Shown here: positions 1 through 8,092 of the stretch, piece after piece
Numbering within the stretch: position 1 is the stretch's first letter
Layout of the letters: the number at the start of each line of letters is the position of its first letter
Assembly (NCBI RefSeq): GCF_001556045.1
Contig: NZ_LSIC01000156.1
Span: forward strand, 1-21,394
Direction of reading: 5' to 3'
DNA length: 21,394 bases
Source of the DNA: Bradyrhizobium sp. CCH5-F6
GTDB lineage: Bacteria > Pseudomonadota > Alphaproteobacteria > Rhizobiales > Xanthobacteraceae
Notes under the pieces: generated by a model
What the model saw: the letters and a program-made list of their open reading frames with translations, nothing else
Told to the model about the DNA's origin: nothing
Databases searched by the model: none
Made by a program: the position numbers and the translations under genes

Positions 1-1
1 C

Positions 2-997
2 GCCGACGAAAGCCTGCTGACCGACTATGGCAGCACGCGCGGCGCATTGGCGCTGCGCCGGCTGCTGATCACGCGGCTGGCTGAAGATGCGGTTGAGGCG
101 TCAGTTGATCAGCTCATGCTAACGGGCTCGGGCACGCAGGCGACCGACCTCGTCTGCCGCTTCCTGCTCCGTCCCGGCGACACCGTGCTGGTCGACGATC
201 CCTGCTACTTCAATTTCCGTGCGCTGCTGCGGGCACATCAGGCCAGGATCATCGGCGTGCCCTATACGCCGTCGGGCCCGGACGTCGCGCGCTTCGAGCA
301 GATCCTCGGCAGCGAACGGCCGCGGCTCTACATCACCAATTCGGCACTGCATAATCCGACCGGCGCGACGCTGTCTCTTGCGACCGCGCACCGGCTCCTG
401 ACCGCGGCCGCGGCGCACGACCTTACCATCATCGAGGACGACATCTTTGGCGACTTCGAGCCGGAGCGTTCGCCGCGCCTGGCCGCGCTCGACGGCCTCA
501 CCCGCGTGATCCGCATCGGCAGCTTCTCCAAGACGCTGTCGGCATCGGTGCGCTGCGGCTACATCGCGGCCCGCGCCGACTGGATCGAGCATCTCGTCGA
601 TCTCCAGGTCGCGACCAGCTTCGGCGGGCCGAGCCCGGTCGCGACCGAGATCATCGCAAAGGTCCTGGCGGGCGGCAGCTATCGCAAGCACATGGACGAG
701 CTCAGGCAGAAGCTCACGCGCTCGCGTCGCGACGTCGCGCGCAAGCTTCAGGCGCTCGGCATCGAGCCTTGGCTGATGCCGCGCGGCGGCTTCTTCCTGT
801 GGTGCCGACTCATGGGCGGACAGGACGCCACGGCCGTCGCGCGCGCCGCGCTGGACGAGGATATCGTGCTGGCGCCGGGCAACGTGTTCAGCGTGTCGCA
901 GACCGCACAGAACTTCCTGCGGTTCAACGTGGCCCATATGGGCGATGCGCAGGTCTGGGACGTGCTGCGACGGGCGTTGAAGGCGGGCGAACGATAG
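2..997 (+). CDS. PLP-dependent aminotransferase, probably C-terminal part of a MocR/PdxR-type regulator (5' truncated by window edge)
   Basis: Fold-type I aminotransferase domain. The open frame runs from the window edge (reading ADESLLTDYGS before the first internal TTG at 47), so the gene begins upstream and an N-terminal GntR-type helix-turn-helix, if present, is out of view. Visible family marks are the TGSGTQATDL cofactor-binding segment, NPTG in the NSALHNPTGATLS stretch, the IIEDDIFGDF strand carrying the pyridine-binding Asp, and SFSKTLSASVRCGY, whose Lys should form the Schiff base with PLP. The end (NFLRFNVAHMGD) is typical of MocR-family proteins. Substrate and target genes cannot be told. 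A stand-alone class I/II aminotransferase is the alternative. The gene is followed by a strong palindrome and then convergent minus-strand genes. It lies in what looks like core chromosome. Confidence 0.85.
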   Translation, partial: ADESLLTDYGSTRGALALRRLLITRLAEDAVEASVDQLMLTGSGTQATDLVCRFLLRPGDTVLVDDPCYFNFRALLRAHQARIIGVPYTPSGPDVARFEQILGSERPRLYITNSALHNPTGATLSLATAHRLLTAAAAHDLTIIEDDIFGDFEPERSPRLAALDGLTRVIRIGSFSKTLSASVRCGYIAARADWIEHLVDLQVATSFGGPSPVATEIIAKVLAGGSYRKHMDELRQKLTRSRRDVARKLQALGIEPWLMPRGGFFLWCRLMGGQDATAVARAALDEDIVLAPGNVFSVSQTAQNFLRFNVAHMGDAQVWDVLRRALKAGER

Positions 998-1048
998 AGC
1001 CCTAAAGCCGAATGGCCTCAGCTCGAATCGATAGCCGCGGGTCGTTCA

Positions 1049-1076
1049 CCTTCTCCCGCTTGCAAGCGGGAGAAGG
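1049..1076. repeat. 28-nt perfect palindrome between convergent genes (terminator or REP-like repeat)
   Basis: CCTTCTCCCGCTT and AAGCGGGAGAAGG form a 13-bp inverted repeat around a central GC. It lies between the end of the aminotransferase gene (997) and the end of the GDYXXLXY gene (1118), which are convergent, so a hairpin here could stop transcription from both sides. There is no T-run. Palindromes of this CTTCTCCCGC...GCGGGAGAAG kind are, from memory, frequent between genes in Bradyrhizobium and relatives, so it may be one copy of a dispersed repeat. Confidence 0.7.
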
Positions 1077-1117
1077 AGTGCACCTCCGTTGCTGCAGCGA
1101 TCAAGCTTCGTCATGCC

Positions 1118-1732
1118 TTAGTACAACGGCTCCTCATACACCGGCTCGCCGTCGAGCAGCAGGCGCTTGATGGCGGCGCGGCCTGACGGCAGCACGGCGG
1201 CGACGATGCGCAGCTTCTGCTGGTTGCGCGCGTCTTCGAGCTTCCTGCCTTCGCCTTCGGGCACGAAATAGCTTTCTAGGCCATATTTGATCGGCAGCTT
1301 GTCGCAGAAGCGGCGCCGGTCTGCGCCGCAGGACCCGCCGTAATTTCCGACGCGGCCGCGGATCAGCACCTCGGGCGCCGTGACCGTGACGGGCTCCGCA
1401 TGCACCGAGACCGCTTGGTAAAGACCGTCGGCATTGGGCGCGAGCTTGACGAACACATCGGGATGGCGCGCGTCGGCAACCTTGCCGGCGAGCGCCCCCG
1501 CCGGCACTTGCGAGATGTCGTAGCGGAGCACGACATAATCTCCGCGCAGGAGATCGCGGGGATCGACCGGCTGCGTCTGCAACGTCACCTCGGTGCCTTC
1601 GCGCAGGATCTGCATGCGATCGGCGACCATCAGGACCAGCAGCGCGCATTGCAGCAGGACGGCGACGCCGAACAGCACGGCTTTCGGAATGCGTTGCCAG
1701 AGTTTTGCGACGGATGTGGCCAGCTCGATCAT
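1118..1732 (-). CDS. GDYXXLXY-domain membrane-anchored protein
   Basis: This 204-aa protein starts MIELATSVAK. It has one hydrophobic N-terminal segment (about residues 18-38) and then the family signature GDYVVLRY at residues 64-71, which matches the GDYXXLXY name motif exactly. The rest should lie outside the membrane. The family's function is not established. The ATG at 1732 overlaps the TGA of the upstream DUF2157 gene as ATGA, which sets the start and suggests translational coupling. A much longer open frame exists upstream in this phase, but it is only the shadow of the DUF2157 gene. GDYXXLXY proteins are commonly found paired with DUF2157 or DUF4401 membrane proteins, as here, so the two may act together in the inner membrane. 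Confidence 0.85.
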   Translation of the reverse strand: MIELATSVAKLWQRIPKAVLFGVAVLLQCALLVLMVADRMQILREGTEVTLQTQPVDPRDLLRGDYVVLRYDISQVPAGALAGKVADARHPDVFVKLAPNADGLYQAVSVHAEPVTVTAPEVLIRGRVGNYGGSCGADRRRFCDKLPIKYGLESYFVPEGEGRKLEDARNQQKLRIVAAVLPSGRAAIKRLLLDGEPVYEEPLY

Positions 1733-3000
1733 CGCGCGGCCCTCGGCATCAGGCGGTTGAGCGCGGTCGCGAATGCGATCGCGATGATCCCGGCCGCCGC
1801 AAGGAAGACCGAGCGGCGCAGCAGCGAGCCCTTCACGGCCCAGGTGATGCCGGCGATGACGCCCGCGATGCCGAGCCAGCCGGCAATGATGCGCGGACGC
1901 ACCTCGTCGAGCATGCCGGAGACGACGAGGCACAGCATGGCACAGAGCAGCGCGGCATAGGAGAACCATGGCTCGCCGGCCGCAGATGCCGGCCAGAGCG
2001 GCGCGGCGATCAGCACGAGGGCGATCGCGCACCCCGCCAGGACTTCACCGATGCGCCTGGTGATCCCGGCTGACACGAGGGCAAGGATCACACCGGCAGC
2101 GCCGCACAGCATCGCCCACAGCGGCTGGGCCGGCACCGTGGCGGTCCGGAGGCGGATGATGTCGTCGACGGTCGTCACTTCCAGGACGGCGGCGCCGGCC
2201 AGCGACAACGCTCCGTAGATCGACAGGACCGTTCCGAGGCCAAGCGCCCGCGGCGAGGGTGCTGCGGCGAGCGCGAGCCCGGCGCCGAACAGCAGGGCCG
2301 CACCGTTCGCCAGCACGAATGACGGCTGGGCTCCAGCGAAATCGAAGCGAAGCGACGTCGCGATCCACCACGGCAACACTGCGAGCGCGACGAGATGGGC
2401 GGCGACGCGCGAATTCCAGGCGAAGGCGAGGCTTGCTGCGACCAGCCAGACCGCCACGAACGGAAGATGCAGGACGTCGGGCGCATCGTAGGTCCGCATG
2501 CAGGTCCAGATGCTGGCGGCGACGAGACTGACCGCGAGCGCACCGCGCGAGCCGGTCAGCAGCGCCGCGGCGAACGCGCCGATCGACCACAACAACATGC
2601 CGCCGGCAAAGTCCTCGCCGAGATGATACATCTGGCCGACCAGCGCGATGCCCGCACCGAAGATGATCGCACCGATGCTGGCGCAGAGATCGGCGAGAAC
2701 GTTGCGGCCGGTCGTAGCGAACCATGCACCGAGCGCGCCGGTGACGACCATGCCGGCGAGCAGGATCGCGAACCGCAACAGCCGCGCGATCTCCATCCAG
2801 TGCGCCGCAACGAAAGCGAGGAACGCAGCCGCGATCAGCAGCCCACCGACGATGCCGACGACCACGGCGATGTTGATGCCGGCGGGAAGTGGCGGCAGCA
2901 CGTTGCGGATAGAAGCCGCGGCTGCCGGCGCGATCACGCCGTCGGCCTCCCATCGCGCAAGATCGGCTTCGAGGCGTTGCCGGTAGGATTTGTCGAACAT
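1729..3000 (-). CDS. DUF2157-domain multi-spanning membrane protein
   Basis: This 423-aa protein begins MFDKSYRQRLEADLARWEAD. The first 35 or so residues form a soluble acidic/basic helix of the DUF2157 kind (LARWEADGVIAPAAAASI). They are followed by many hydrophobic stretches, beginning with GINIAVVVGIVGGLLIAAAF near residue 40, which together would give more than ten membrane spans. The reaction or transported substrate is unknown. No strong ribosome-binding site is seen before the ATG at 3000; the start is chosen because the domain begins there. It is the first gene of a two-gene operon with the GDYXXLXY protein (4-nt overlap). It appears to belong to the chromosome flank rather than to the stress island to its right. 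Confidence 0.85.
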   Translation of the reverse strand: MFDKSYRQRLEADLARWEADGVIAPAAAASIRNVLPPLPAGINIAVVVGIVGGLLIAAAFLAFVAAHWMEIARLLRFAILLAGMVVTGALGAWFATTGRNVLADLCASIGAIIFGAGIALVGQMYHLGEDFAGGMLLWSIGAFAAALLTGSRGALAVSLVAASIWTCMRTYDAPDVLHLPFVAVWLVAASLAFAWNSRVAAHLVALAVLPWWIATSLRFDFAGAQPSFVLANGAALLFGAGLALAAAPSPRALGLGTVLSIYGALSLAGAAVLEVTTVDDIIRLRTATVPAQPLWAMLCGAAGVILALVSAGITRRIGEVLAGCAIALVLIAAPLWPASAAGEPWFSYAALLCAMLCLVVSGMLDEVRPRIIAGWLGIAGVIAGITWAVKGSLLRRSVFLAAAGIIAIAFATALNRLMPRAAR

Positions 3001-3324
3001 GGCTGGGGATCACTCGGGTCCCGCCGGATGGCGGGGCATTGCTGGGTCGGATCGTGCGAGGAGTGGGTTCAAGCTGGCGGCGGGCAGAGGGTGTTTCGGG
3101 CAGCAGCAACAAAAAGCACGAAAACAACCCCATGCACAGTAGATGGCAGCTGCAAGATCAATGACTTACGCGGGGAGCGTTCGACGCGTCGGGCAGAATT
3201 CCAAGAGCGATCCGCGAGCTTGTAATAAGTCCGAATCCGCACTGCGCGCGCGTCGCAGAAAGGCAGAGCTCCAGAACAATCCAATGCAAGGCTGAGTTTG
3301 GAGCTCTAGATCATCGGCAGGTTA

Positions 3325-3344
3325 TGGCGGAGAGGGAGGGATTC
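3325..3344 (-). other. 3'-terminal fragment of tRNA-Ser: candidate attachment site (att) of a genomic island
   Basis: The plus strand reads TGGCGGAGAGGGAGGGATTC. Its reverse complement ends in CCGCCA and matches the T-arm/acceptor end of serine tRNAs of alphaproteobacteria as I remember them. The match stops where the tRNA would continue with GAACCC..., and no tRNA body follows to the right. A tyrosine integrase that recombines within the 3' end of a tRNA gene leaves exactly such a short duplicate at the far end of the inserted island. The orientation predicts that the intact tRNA-Ser lies beyond the right edge of the window, on the minus strand, and that positions below 3325 are the original downstream chromosome. 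The match is seen by eye only. Confidence 0.55.
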
Positions 3345-3451
3345 TCTGCCAGAGCCCAAGAGGGCTCGAAAACCGCAGTGAAATCAGCGTTTCCAGACAA
3401 CCTCGGTGGGTTGTGTGTACCGCGAGCATGTACCGGATCAGATGGCCCAGC

Positions 3452-3622
3452 TCAAGCGGATTCGCGCGAATGGTAAACGGTTTCCCACCGCCTTGTCGCT
3501 CTCATAGCGGTCCTGGGCGGCATCAGGAGGTTTGGCCCGTGTCCATCCATGCGCGGGGTCATGGCGGCGATCATGCCACACGCAAATACGTCGCGGAGAG
3601 GCTCGCCCGAGCTGCTGGCCAT
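3452..3622 (-). CDS. Possible small hypothetical protein (56 aa)
   Basis: The frame starts MASSSGEPLRDVFACGMIAA at the ATG at 3622, with a plausible ribosome-binding site GAGGTGAG seven bases upstream. A GTG four codons earlier (3634) is an alternative start. The EPLRDVFA..MIAAM segment resembles the LRD-FA helical start of small hypothetical proteins frequent in Bradyrhizobium, but no family can be named. The C-terminal half (arginine/threonine-rich) looks less protein-like, so it may be a decayed gene. It sits between the candidate att site and the eRF1-like gene. Confidence 0.3.
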   Translation of the reverse strand: MASSSGEPLRDVFACGMIAAMTPRMDGHGPNLLMPPRTAMRATRRWETVYHSRESA

Positions 3623-3905
3623 GGAATGACTCACCTCGGAGAGCTAACTAGATGCAAGAGGAGGAGGATTTTCGGCCCGATCGCAGGCAGCCGGGGACGG
3701 CACGGCCTTTTCCGCCTTGGCGCCTTCGTGGCGGCCCGGGGCAGCCTGCGATTGGGTCGAGCGCGCACCAAATATCTGGTTGTCCCGTCTTTCGGACGCA
3801 AGTGGTCGAAACTGATGCGGGCCGGGACATTCCTATCTGCAGCACTTATGCATGCCAATGCGGGCGACGGGTCGCAGTTCGGCTTGCAATCCGATGTCAC
3901 GGTGG

Positions 3906-3928
3906 AGGCGGCCAGAAGGCCGCCTTTT
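3906..3928 (+). terminator. Hairpin with T-run at the 3' end of the eRF1-like gene
   Basis: AGGCGGCC AGAA GGCCGCCT followed by TTTC forms an 8-bp stem. The T-tract is on the plus strand, so as an intrinsic terminator it would stop rightward transcription coming from the boundary region. On the minus strand the same stem starts immediately after the TGA of the eRF1-like gene and could protect its mRNA end. Confidence 0.55.
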
Positions 3929-5151
3929 CAGTATCGCAGCAAGGCTTGTAACGGCGCCTTTTCAGAAAGGGCTGAACGGCACGTCGGATCGCGGACGAAG
4001 GCGATCTGTGCCCTGCGCTCAAGCGCCTGCTGGAGCGCCGCCTCGACGAGGTCATCGACCACCTCGAGATCGGCCTCGCCGCAAACCGGACACTTGGACA
4101 GCTGTGCGTCTTCGAACAAGCTCCCGCAGTGCCGGCATTGCGTGCCAGCAGCAGCGTAGCTGTCGTCAACGACCAAGGTGAGCACTCGTCCCTCGCTCAG
4201 GCAGTCTAAGGTCTCCTGCGTTCCCGTTGAGACCGCCACTGAATTCGCCTCGCGCAACCGATCGATCAGCTCATGCTCCTCGCAGACTTTGAGCTGATCT
4301 TGTATCGCGGCGGCCGCAGCACCGATTTCGGCGGGTGACGCGTGTACGCTGGTCTCGAACGCCGCATGGCGGGAGAGAGAGTCCTTGGACAGATGATCGC
4401 GGAAGGCCGCGCTCATGTCTGGAGGCGCGCAGAGCAGGATGTGGGACGTTTCGAACTCTCGGCCGATAATTTCGGCCATCGAAGCTAAGGCCTTTGCCTC
4501 GTCCTTCATCAGTTGCGTCGCCAGCGCATCGCGGCGGTCGCGCGGAACACGATCCGTCAGCATGCCCCGAATGCGCCGCCCCTTGACGCGGTAGATTTCT
4601 TCGATGTTGCCGAGATGGCTGACGAAAAAGCGGCTCTGCTCCCGCGACAGGAGCGCAAGTAGCGCTCGGTCGCTGCGGCCCCAGGTGCGCAATAGAGGTC
4701 GCAGGTGAGGCCGGGGTCCGATCTGGATACTGTCCGGCAGCGGAATCGGCAGGGCGATCTGCCGCCAGATCCCACGTTCGCGGCAAGCGAAGAATGCAGC
4801 GCCACGACCAAGTCCGGGCAATTGCTGATCCAGCGCGGCCTGGATATCCTGGATGTCGGCCTTAACGCTGGCTCGAGCGGCCTGATCAGCCGTCTGAGAG
4901 ATCCGGTGGCTAAGGGCTGACAGGGCCGACTGCCAAGCGCGCCCGACGCGCCGTTCTGGGGTCAGCTGTAGATAGAGGCTGACGATGGGCGGGCCGGCCG
5001 TGTCGAGCGCAGCGAGAGCGCGGAAATGCTCGGGGGAGAGCAAGCGATAGGGGTGCTCTTGCATCCGCGTGCGAACGTTCTGGACGATCCGGTCCCGCAA
5101 CTCGGGAGTGAGTGCATGATGCGCGTCAATGGTGAGGCTTAGAGCCTTCAT
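3928..5151 (-). CDS. Bacterial archaeo-eukaryotic release-factor-like protein (baeRF family, eRF1/Vms1-related)
   Basis: This 407-aa protein has the order seen in bacterial eRF1-like proteins: an N-terminal domain with PPIVSLYLQLTPERR (about residues 54-68), a middle RNase H-like domain (RALLALLSREQSRFFVSHLGNIEEIY, about 162-187), and a C-terminal L7Ae-like domain ending in a four-cysteine zinc site (C339, C342, C354, C357 in CRHCG and CPVCG). No GGQ peptide-release tripeptide is present in the middle-domain loop, so classical peptidyl-tRNA hydrolysis is not expected. Relatives are proposed to act on stalled ribosomes in stress. The start ATG (5151) lies inside the end of the sigma-factor gene (26-nt overlap) with GAGGAGG seven bases upstream, which argues for coupled translation. 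Family assignment rests on remembered motifs. The precise role is unknown. Confidence 0.8.
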   Translation of the reverse strand: MKALSLTIDAHHALTPELRDRIVQNVRTRMQEHPYRLLSPEHFRALAALDTAGPPIVSLYLQLTPERRVGRAWQSALSALSHRISQTADQAARASVKADIQDIQAALDQQLPGLGRGAAFFACRERGIWRQIALPIPLPDSIQIGPRPHLRPLLRTWGRSDRALLALLSREQSRFFVSHLGNIEEIYRVKGRRIRGMLTDRVPRDRRDALATQLMKDEAKALASMAEIIGREFETSHILLCAPPDMSAAFRDHLSKDSLSRHAAFETSVHASPAEIGAAAAAIQDQLKVCEEHELIDRLREANSVAVSTGTQETLDCLSEGRVLTLVVDDSYAAAGTQCRHCGSLFEDAQLSKCPVCGEADLEVVDDLVEAALQQALERRAQIAFVRDPTCRSALSEKAPLQALLRY

Positions 5152-5839
5152 TTCCGGTCCTCCTCATCAATTCAGCCAAGCGGGCTTGCCCCTCTCGCCA
5201 GAACTGCGACAGACTTTCCCGCGAAATTCGCAAGCCGACGGCGATCTCAGTAAAGCTGAGACGATGGACATGCCGCATGACCAGTACCTGGCGGGCGACC
5301 GGCGAAAGGCCGGGAACGTTCTCCTCGAATACCTCGTCAGCAGGCTGCAAATGGGCCTCCGCGGCCAATACATCCTCCCAGCGCACCACCTCGTCCGGTT
5401 GGAACCACTCATAGAAGCCCTCGTCATCATCGTAGATGGGAGGCTCGGGCGCACGCGCCTCCAACGACACGGAAATGAGGCGCCGCAGCAATTGCTCCTG
5501 CCGCACGATGCGCATCAGCACGCGAAACTGCAGTCCCAATAGCCACGCGCGAAGGCTGAGGAGCTGCGGCCGGGTTCGGCGATCGCGCCAGGCTCGCAGC
5601 AGGGTCTCGCCAACGAGTTCCTCCCCGGAGAGATCGCCCTCTCGAAGGTCACCGACAGCGACGTGGTATCTGATGTCTCGCTGACCGGCCGCAAACAGCT
5701 CGTCCAGGTGCGGGGTAACCAAGTCGTGGAAGGCCTCCCGATCGCCATCAAGGCAGCGCGCCCAGGCTGGGCTGCTCTCGGAACCATGTGTCGACGGCGC
5801 TCCCGGTGCATCGGCGTTCGAGACATCACTGGGTGTCAT
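5126..5839 (-). CDS. ECF-like sigma-70 family RNA polymerase sigma factor
   Basis: This 237-aa protein has sigma region 2-like helices around residues 31-112 (GDREAFHDLVTPHLDELF, then LVGETLLRAWRDR and LRAWLLGLQFRVLMRI) and region 4 at about 178-226 (LSPVARQVLVMRHVHRLSFT followed by EIAVGLRISRESL), the helix-turn-helix that reads the -35 element. The middle segment (130-175) is unusually acidic and aromatic (YDDDEGFYEWFQPDE) and may be a linker specific to this group. No anti-sigma factor gene is adjacent, unlike most ECF factors. The ATG at 5839 has GGGAGG six bases upstream. The gene lies 24 nt after the glycosyltransferase gene and overlaps the eRF1-like gene, so the three are very likely one transcript. 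Its own promoter targets are unknown. Confidence 0.85.
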   Translation of the reverse strand: MTPSDVSNADAPGAPSTHGSESSPAWARCLDGDREAFHDLVTPHLDELFAAGQRDIRYHVAVGDLREGDLSGEELVGETLLRAWRDRRTRPQLLSLRAWLLGLQFRVLMRIVRQEQLLRRLISVSLEARAPEPPIYDDDEGFYEWFQPDEVVRWEDVLAAEAHLQPADEVFEENVPGLSPVARQVLVMRHVHRLSFTEIAVGLRISRESLSQFWREGQARLAELMRRTGNEGSKPHH

Positions 5840-5863
5840 GGTGACCTCCCGGATCAGGCCCCA

Positions 5864-6988
5864 TCAATTGGGTTCAGTTTGAATTGCAGTATCCGGTCGA
5901 GGATGCGCGCTGGCGATCGCATACTCCGCCAAGCTCGCGAGGTGACGCTCGGATGCGGCGCGCTTTCGCAGCATCTTCTGATAAAGCCTCAAGTAATCGC
6001 CGGCCATGCGCCTTGCGGAGAAGCGCTCCTCGAAACGCGCGCGAATGGCCCTTCGGTCCAGCGCAAGCAAATTGGGGACAGCCTGTACGGCCTCCTCCAC
6101 GCTTTCGACGATACGTCCGGTGATGCCGACCTCAATGATCTCGGCGACCGATCCTCCGCGGAACGCCAAGACCGGCGTGCCGCATGCCATGGCCTCGATC
6201 ATGACGAGGCCAAATGGCTCCGGCCAATCGATTGGAAACAGCAGTGCCGCAGCGTTCCCAAGAAATGCCGTCTTTTCGCTCTCATTGATTTCGCCGATGA
6301 ACTCTACCCCCGGGCCGTCGAGCAGCGGCGCAATGGTATCGCGGAAGTAGGCCTCATCGGCATTGTCGACCTTCGCGGCAATCTTCAACGGCAGTCCTGC
6401 TGCTCGCGCAATTTCGATCGCGCGGTCAGGCCGCTTCTCCGGTGAAATTCGTCCGAGGAAGGCGAGATAGCCGCCGGCCGGTTGGAAAGTCGGCTTATGC
6501 AGATCGAGCGGTAGCCCGTGGTAGACGGTTGCCACGAAATTGGCCCGCGGCAGCGGCGCGCGTTGGGCATTGGAGATCGAGACCAAGGGCATCTCGGGGA
6601 AATGGGCATAGAACGGCATGTGGTCGGACAAATCCTGCCGCCCATGGAGGGTCGTTACCGTCCTTCCCGCCTGCGTCCGAAACAGTGGAAAGTGCAAATA
6701 GTCGACATGGAAGTGGAGGACGTCGAACTCCCCAGCGCGCTCCCGTACTTTGTCCAGCAGCAGCATCTGGTGCGGAATCGAATCTCTGACATCCGGATCG
6801 AGCCGGAGGGCCTGGGTCGCGCAGGGGACGAGTTCGGCGGATGTGATGGAGTCCCCGCTCGCAAACAGAGTGACCTTGTGCCCTTGCCTGACCAGTTCCT
6901 CCGTCAGGTAGTGCACCACCCGCTCGGTTCCGCCATAAAGCCGGGGCGGCACGCTTTCGAATAGCGGGGCAATTTGCGCGATCTTCAT
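5864..6988 (-). CDS. Glycosyltransferase family 4 protein
   Basis: This 374-aa GT-B-fold enzyme shows the N-terminal YGGTERVVHYLTEELVRQGH segment (18-37) that binds the acceptor side, the hinge region FLGRISPEKRPDRAI (177-191) that starts the donor domain, and the EPFGLVMIE E-x7-E motif (E257, E265) that holds the nucleotide sugar. It would transfer a sugar from an activated donor to an unknown acceptor in the cytoplasm. The ATG at 6988 has CGGAGG six bases upstream. It is followed 24 nt later by the sigma factor gene. A glycosyltransferase at the head of a sigma-factor/eRF1-like operon is odd; polysaccharide or trehalose-like stress protection is a guess and cannot be shown from the sequence. 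Confidence 0.88.
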   Translation of the reverse strand: MKIAQIAPLFESVPPRLYGGTERVVHYLTEELVRQGHKVTLFASGDSITSAELVPCATQALRLDPDVRDSIPHQMLLLDKVRERAGEFDVLHFHVDYLHFPLFRTQAGRTVTTLHGRQDLSDHMPFYAHFPEMPLVSISNAQRAPLPRANFVATVYHGLPLDLHKPTFQPAGGYLAFLGRISPEKRPDRAIEIARAAGLPLKIAAKVDNADEAYFRDTIAPLLDGPGVEFIGEINESEKTAFLGNAAALLFPIDWPEPFGLVMIEAMACGTPVLAFRGGSVAEIIEVGITGRIVESVEEAVQAVPNLLALDRRAIRARFEERFSARRMAGDYLRLYQKMLRKRAASERHLASLAEYAIASAHPRPDTAIQTEPN

Positions 6989-7021
6989 TTTGTCCTCCGT
7001 GCCTCCAGCCGGGTGTATTTT

Positions 7022-7430
<409 letters not shown>

Positions 7431-7466
7431 GTTGATGAGCGAAAGCGCGAGCCATCGCGCGGCATC

Positions 7467-7555
7467 GCCGGGCGCCTGAGAGAGGGCCCGGTTGGCGGGC
7501 GCCCGGCAGGTGTCCGAAGCGCCCAGAACCATGTTGCTCAATGGAGGATATGGCT
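7467..7555 (+). promoter_or_regulatory. ROSE-type RNA thermometer in the hsp20 leader
   Basis: Two stems are visible. The upper one is GCCGGGCGCC (7467-7476) with GGCGCCCGGC (7498-7507). The lower one (7529-7553) pairs CCATGTT(G)CTC with GAGGATATGG, hiding the Shine-Dalgarno GGAGGA (7543-7548). The TTGCT motif with a G left opposite the Shine-Dalgarno strand is the known ROSE signature, and the AUG follows seven bases after GGAGGA. Heating should melt the lower stem and allow translation. The same TTGCTC-N3-GGAGGA-N7-ATG layout recurs at 16590-16611 and 21064-21085. Confidence 0.85.
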
Positions 7556-8011
7556 ATGACCACGCTTGATCTTGCTCCCCTGTGGCGATCGACCGTTGGT
7601 TTCGATCGTCTGTTCGACCTTCTCGAGAACTCCGGCCAATGGACCGGCGGGGACAACTATCCCCCCTACGACATCGAACGCGTCGGCGAGGACCATTATC
7701 AAATCTCGCTGGCTCTTGCGGGCTTCACGCCCGACGAGGTCTCGATCACGGCTGAGCAGAACACGCTGACCGTTGAGGGTCGCAAGGCCGAGAAGGGCGG
7801 CCGCCAGTATCTCTATCACGGCATCTCTTCACGCCCGTTCCGGCGAATCTTCAGTCTGGCCGAGTACGTGCAGGTGAAGGGCGCCTCATTCGAGAACGGT
7901 ATGCTCAAGATCGATCTGGTGCGGGAGATCCCGGACGCGATGAAACCGCGCCAGATTGCGATCACCACAGGTGGCGACCACCAACCAGTTGAGAACAAGC
8001 AAGCGGCCTAA
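7556..8011 (+). CDS. Small heat-shock protein Hsp20, HspA-like class A
   Basis: This 151-aa alpha-crystallin chaperone should bind unfolding proteins in the cytoplasm without ATP and hand them to DnaK/GroEL. N-terminus MTTLDLAPLWRSTVGFDRLF is typical of rhizobial class A proteins. The alpha-crystallin domain spans about residues 38-127 and includes YLYHGISSRPFRRIFSL and the A-x4-G-x-L signature in ASFENGMLKIDL (110-121). The C-terminal I-x-I anchor is IAI (134-136). Three ATGs occur at 7541, 7550 and 7556. The last is chosen because GGAGGA lies seven bases before it, the same as in the other ROSE-controlled genes. The class B Hsp20 gene follows 81 nt downstream, presumably on the same message, allowing mixed expression of two chaperone classes. 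Confidence 0.95.
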   Translation: MTTLDLAPLWRSTVGFDRLFDLLENSGQWTGGDNYPPYDIERVGEDHYQISLALAGFTPDEVSITAEQNTLTVEGRKAEKGGRQYLYHGISSRPFRRIFSLAEYVQVKGASFENGMLKIDLVREIPDAMKPRQIAITTGGDHQPVENKQAA

Positions 8012-8092
8012 CGCACCGCCTGCTCGCAGTTGGAGCTCGCGGCGTGGCCCCGCCGCGTCGCGGACGTTTGCAGAAACGAAAGGAGAAACTCT

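Larger units (their letters stand above)
3001..3927. other. Long stretch without a confident gene; island boundary region
   Basis: Over 900 bases separate the DUF2157 start from the end of the eRF1-like gene. Open frames here on both strands are arginine/proline-rich and look like shadows. What can be supported is the serine-tRNA-like fragment at 3325-3344, a 6-bp hairpin just inside it (GAGCCC AAGA GGGCTC, 3352-3367), one weak small ORF (3452-3622, minus) and a hairpin at 3906-3928. No integrase gene is visible. The sequence between 3345 and 3900 may be decayed mobile-element DNA. Confidence 0.5.

Noticed and set aside
119..937. 272-aa minus-strand frame opposite the aminotransferase gene
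   Set aside because: Arginine/alanine-rich shadow without domains; the plus strand has a full aminotransferase.
2045..3225. Long frames on both strands over the DUF2157 gene (362 aa minus, 276 aa plus)
   Set aside because: Very Arg/Asp/Gln-rich composition without domains; the DUF2157 frame explains the region.
3301..3430. Complete tRNA-Ser gene at the 3325 fragment
   Set aside because: Only the last 20 nt match; the expected GAACCC continuation, anticodon arm and 5' half are absent on either side.
3413..4159. 248-aa plus-strand frame crossing the island boundary
   Set aside because: Its second half is antisense to the eRF1-like gene, it crosses the 3906-3928 terminator hairpin, and the first half shows no domain.
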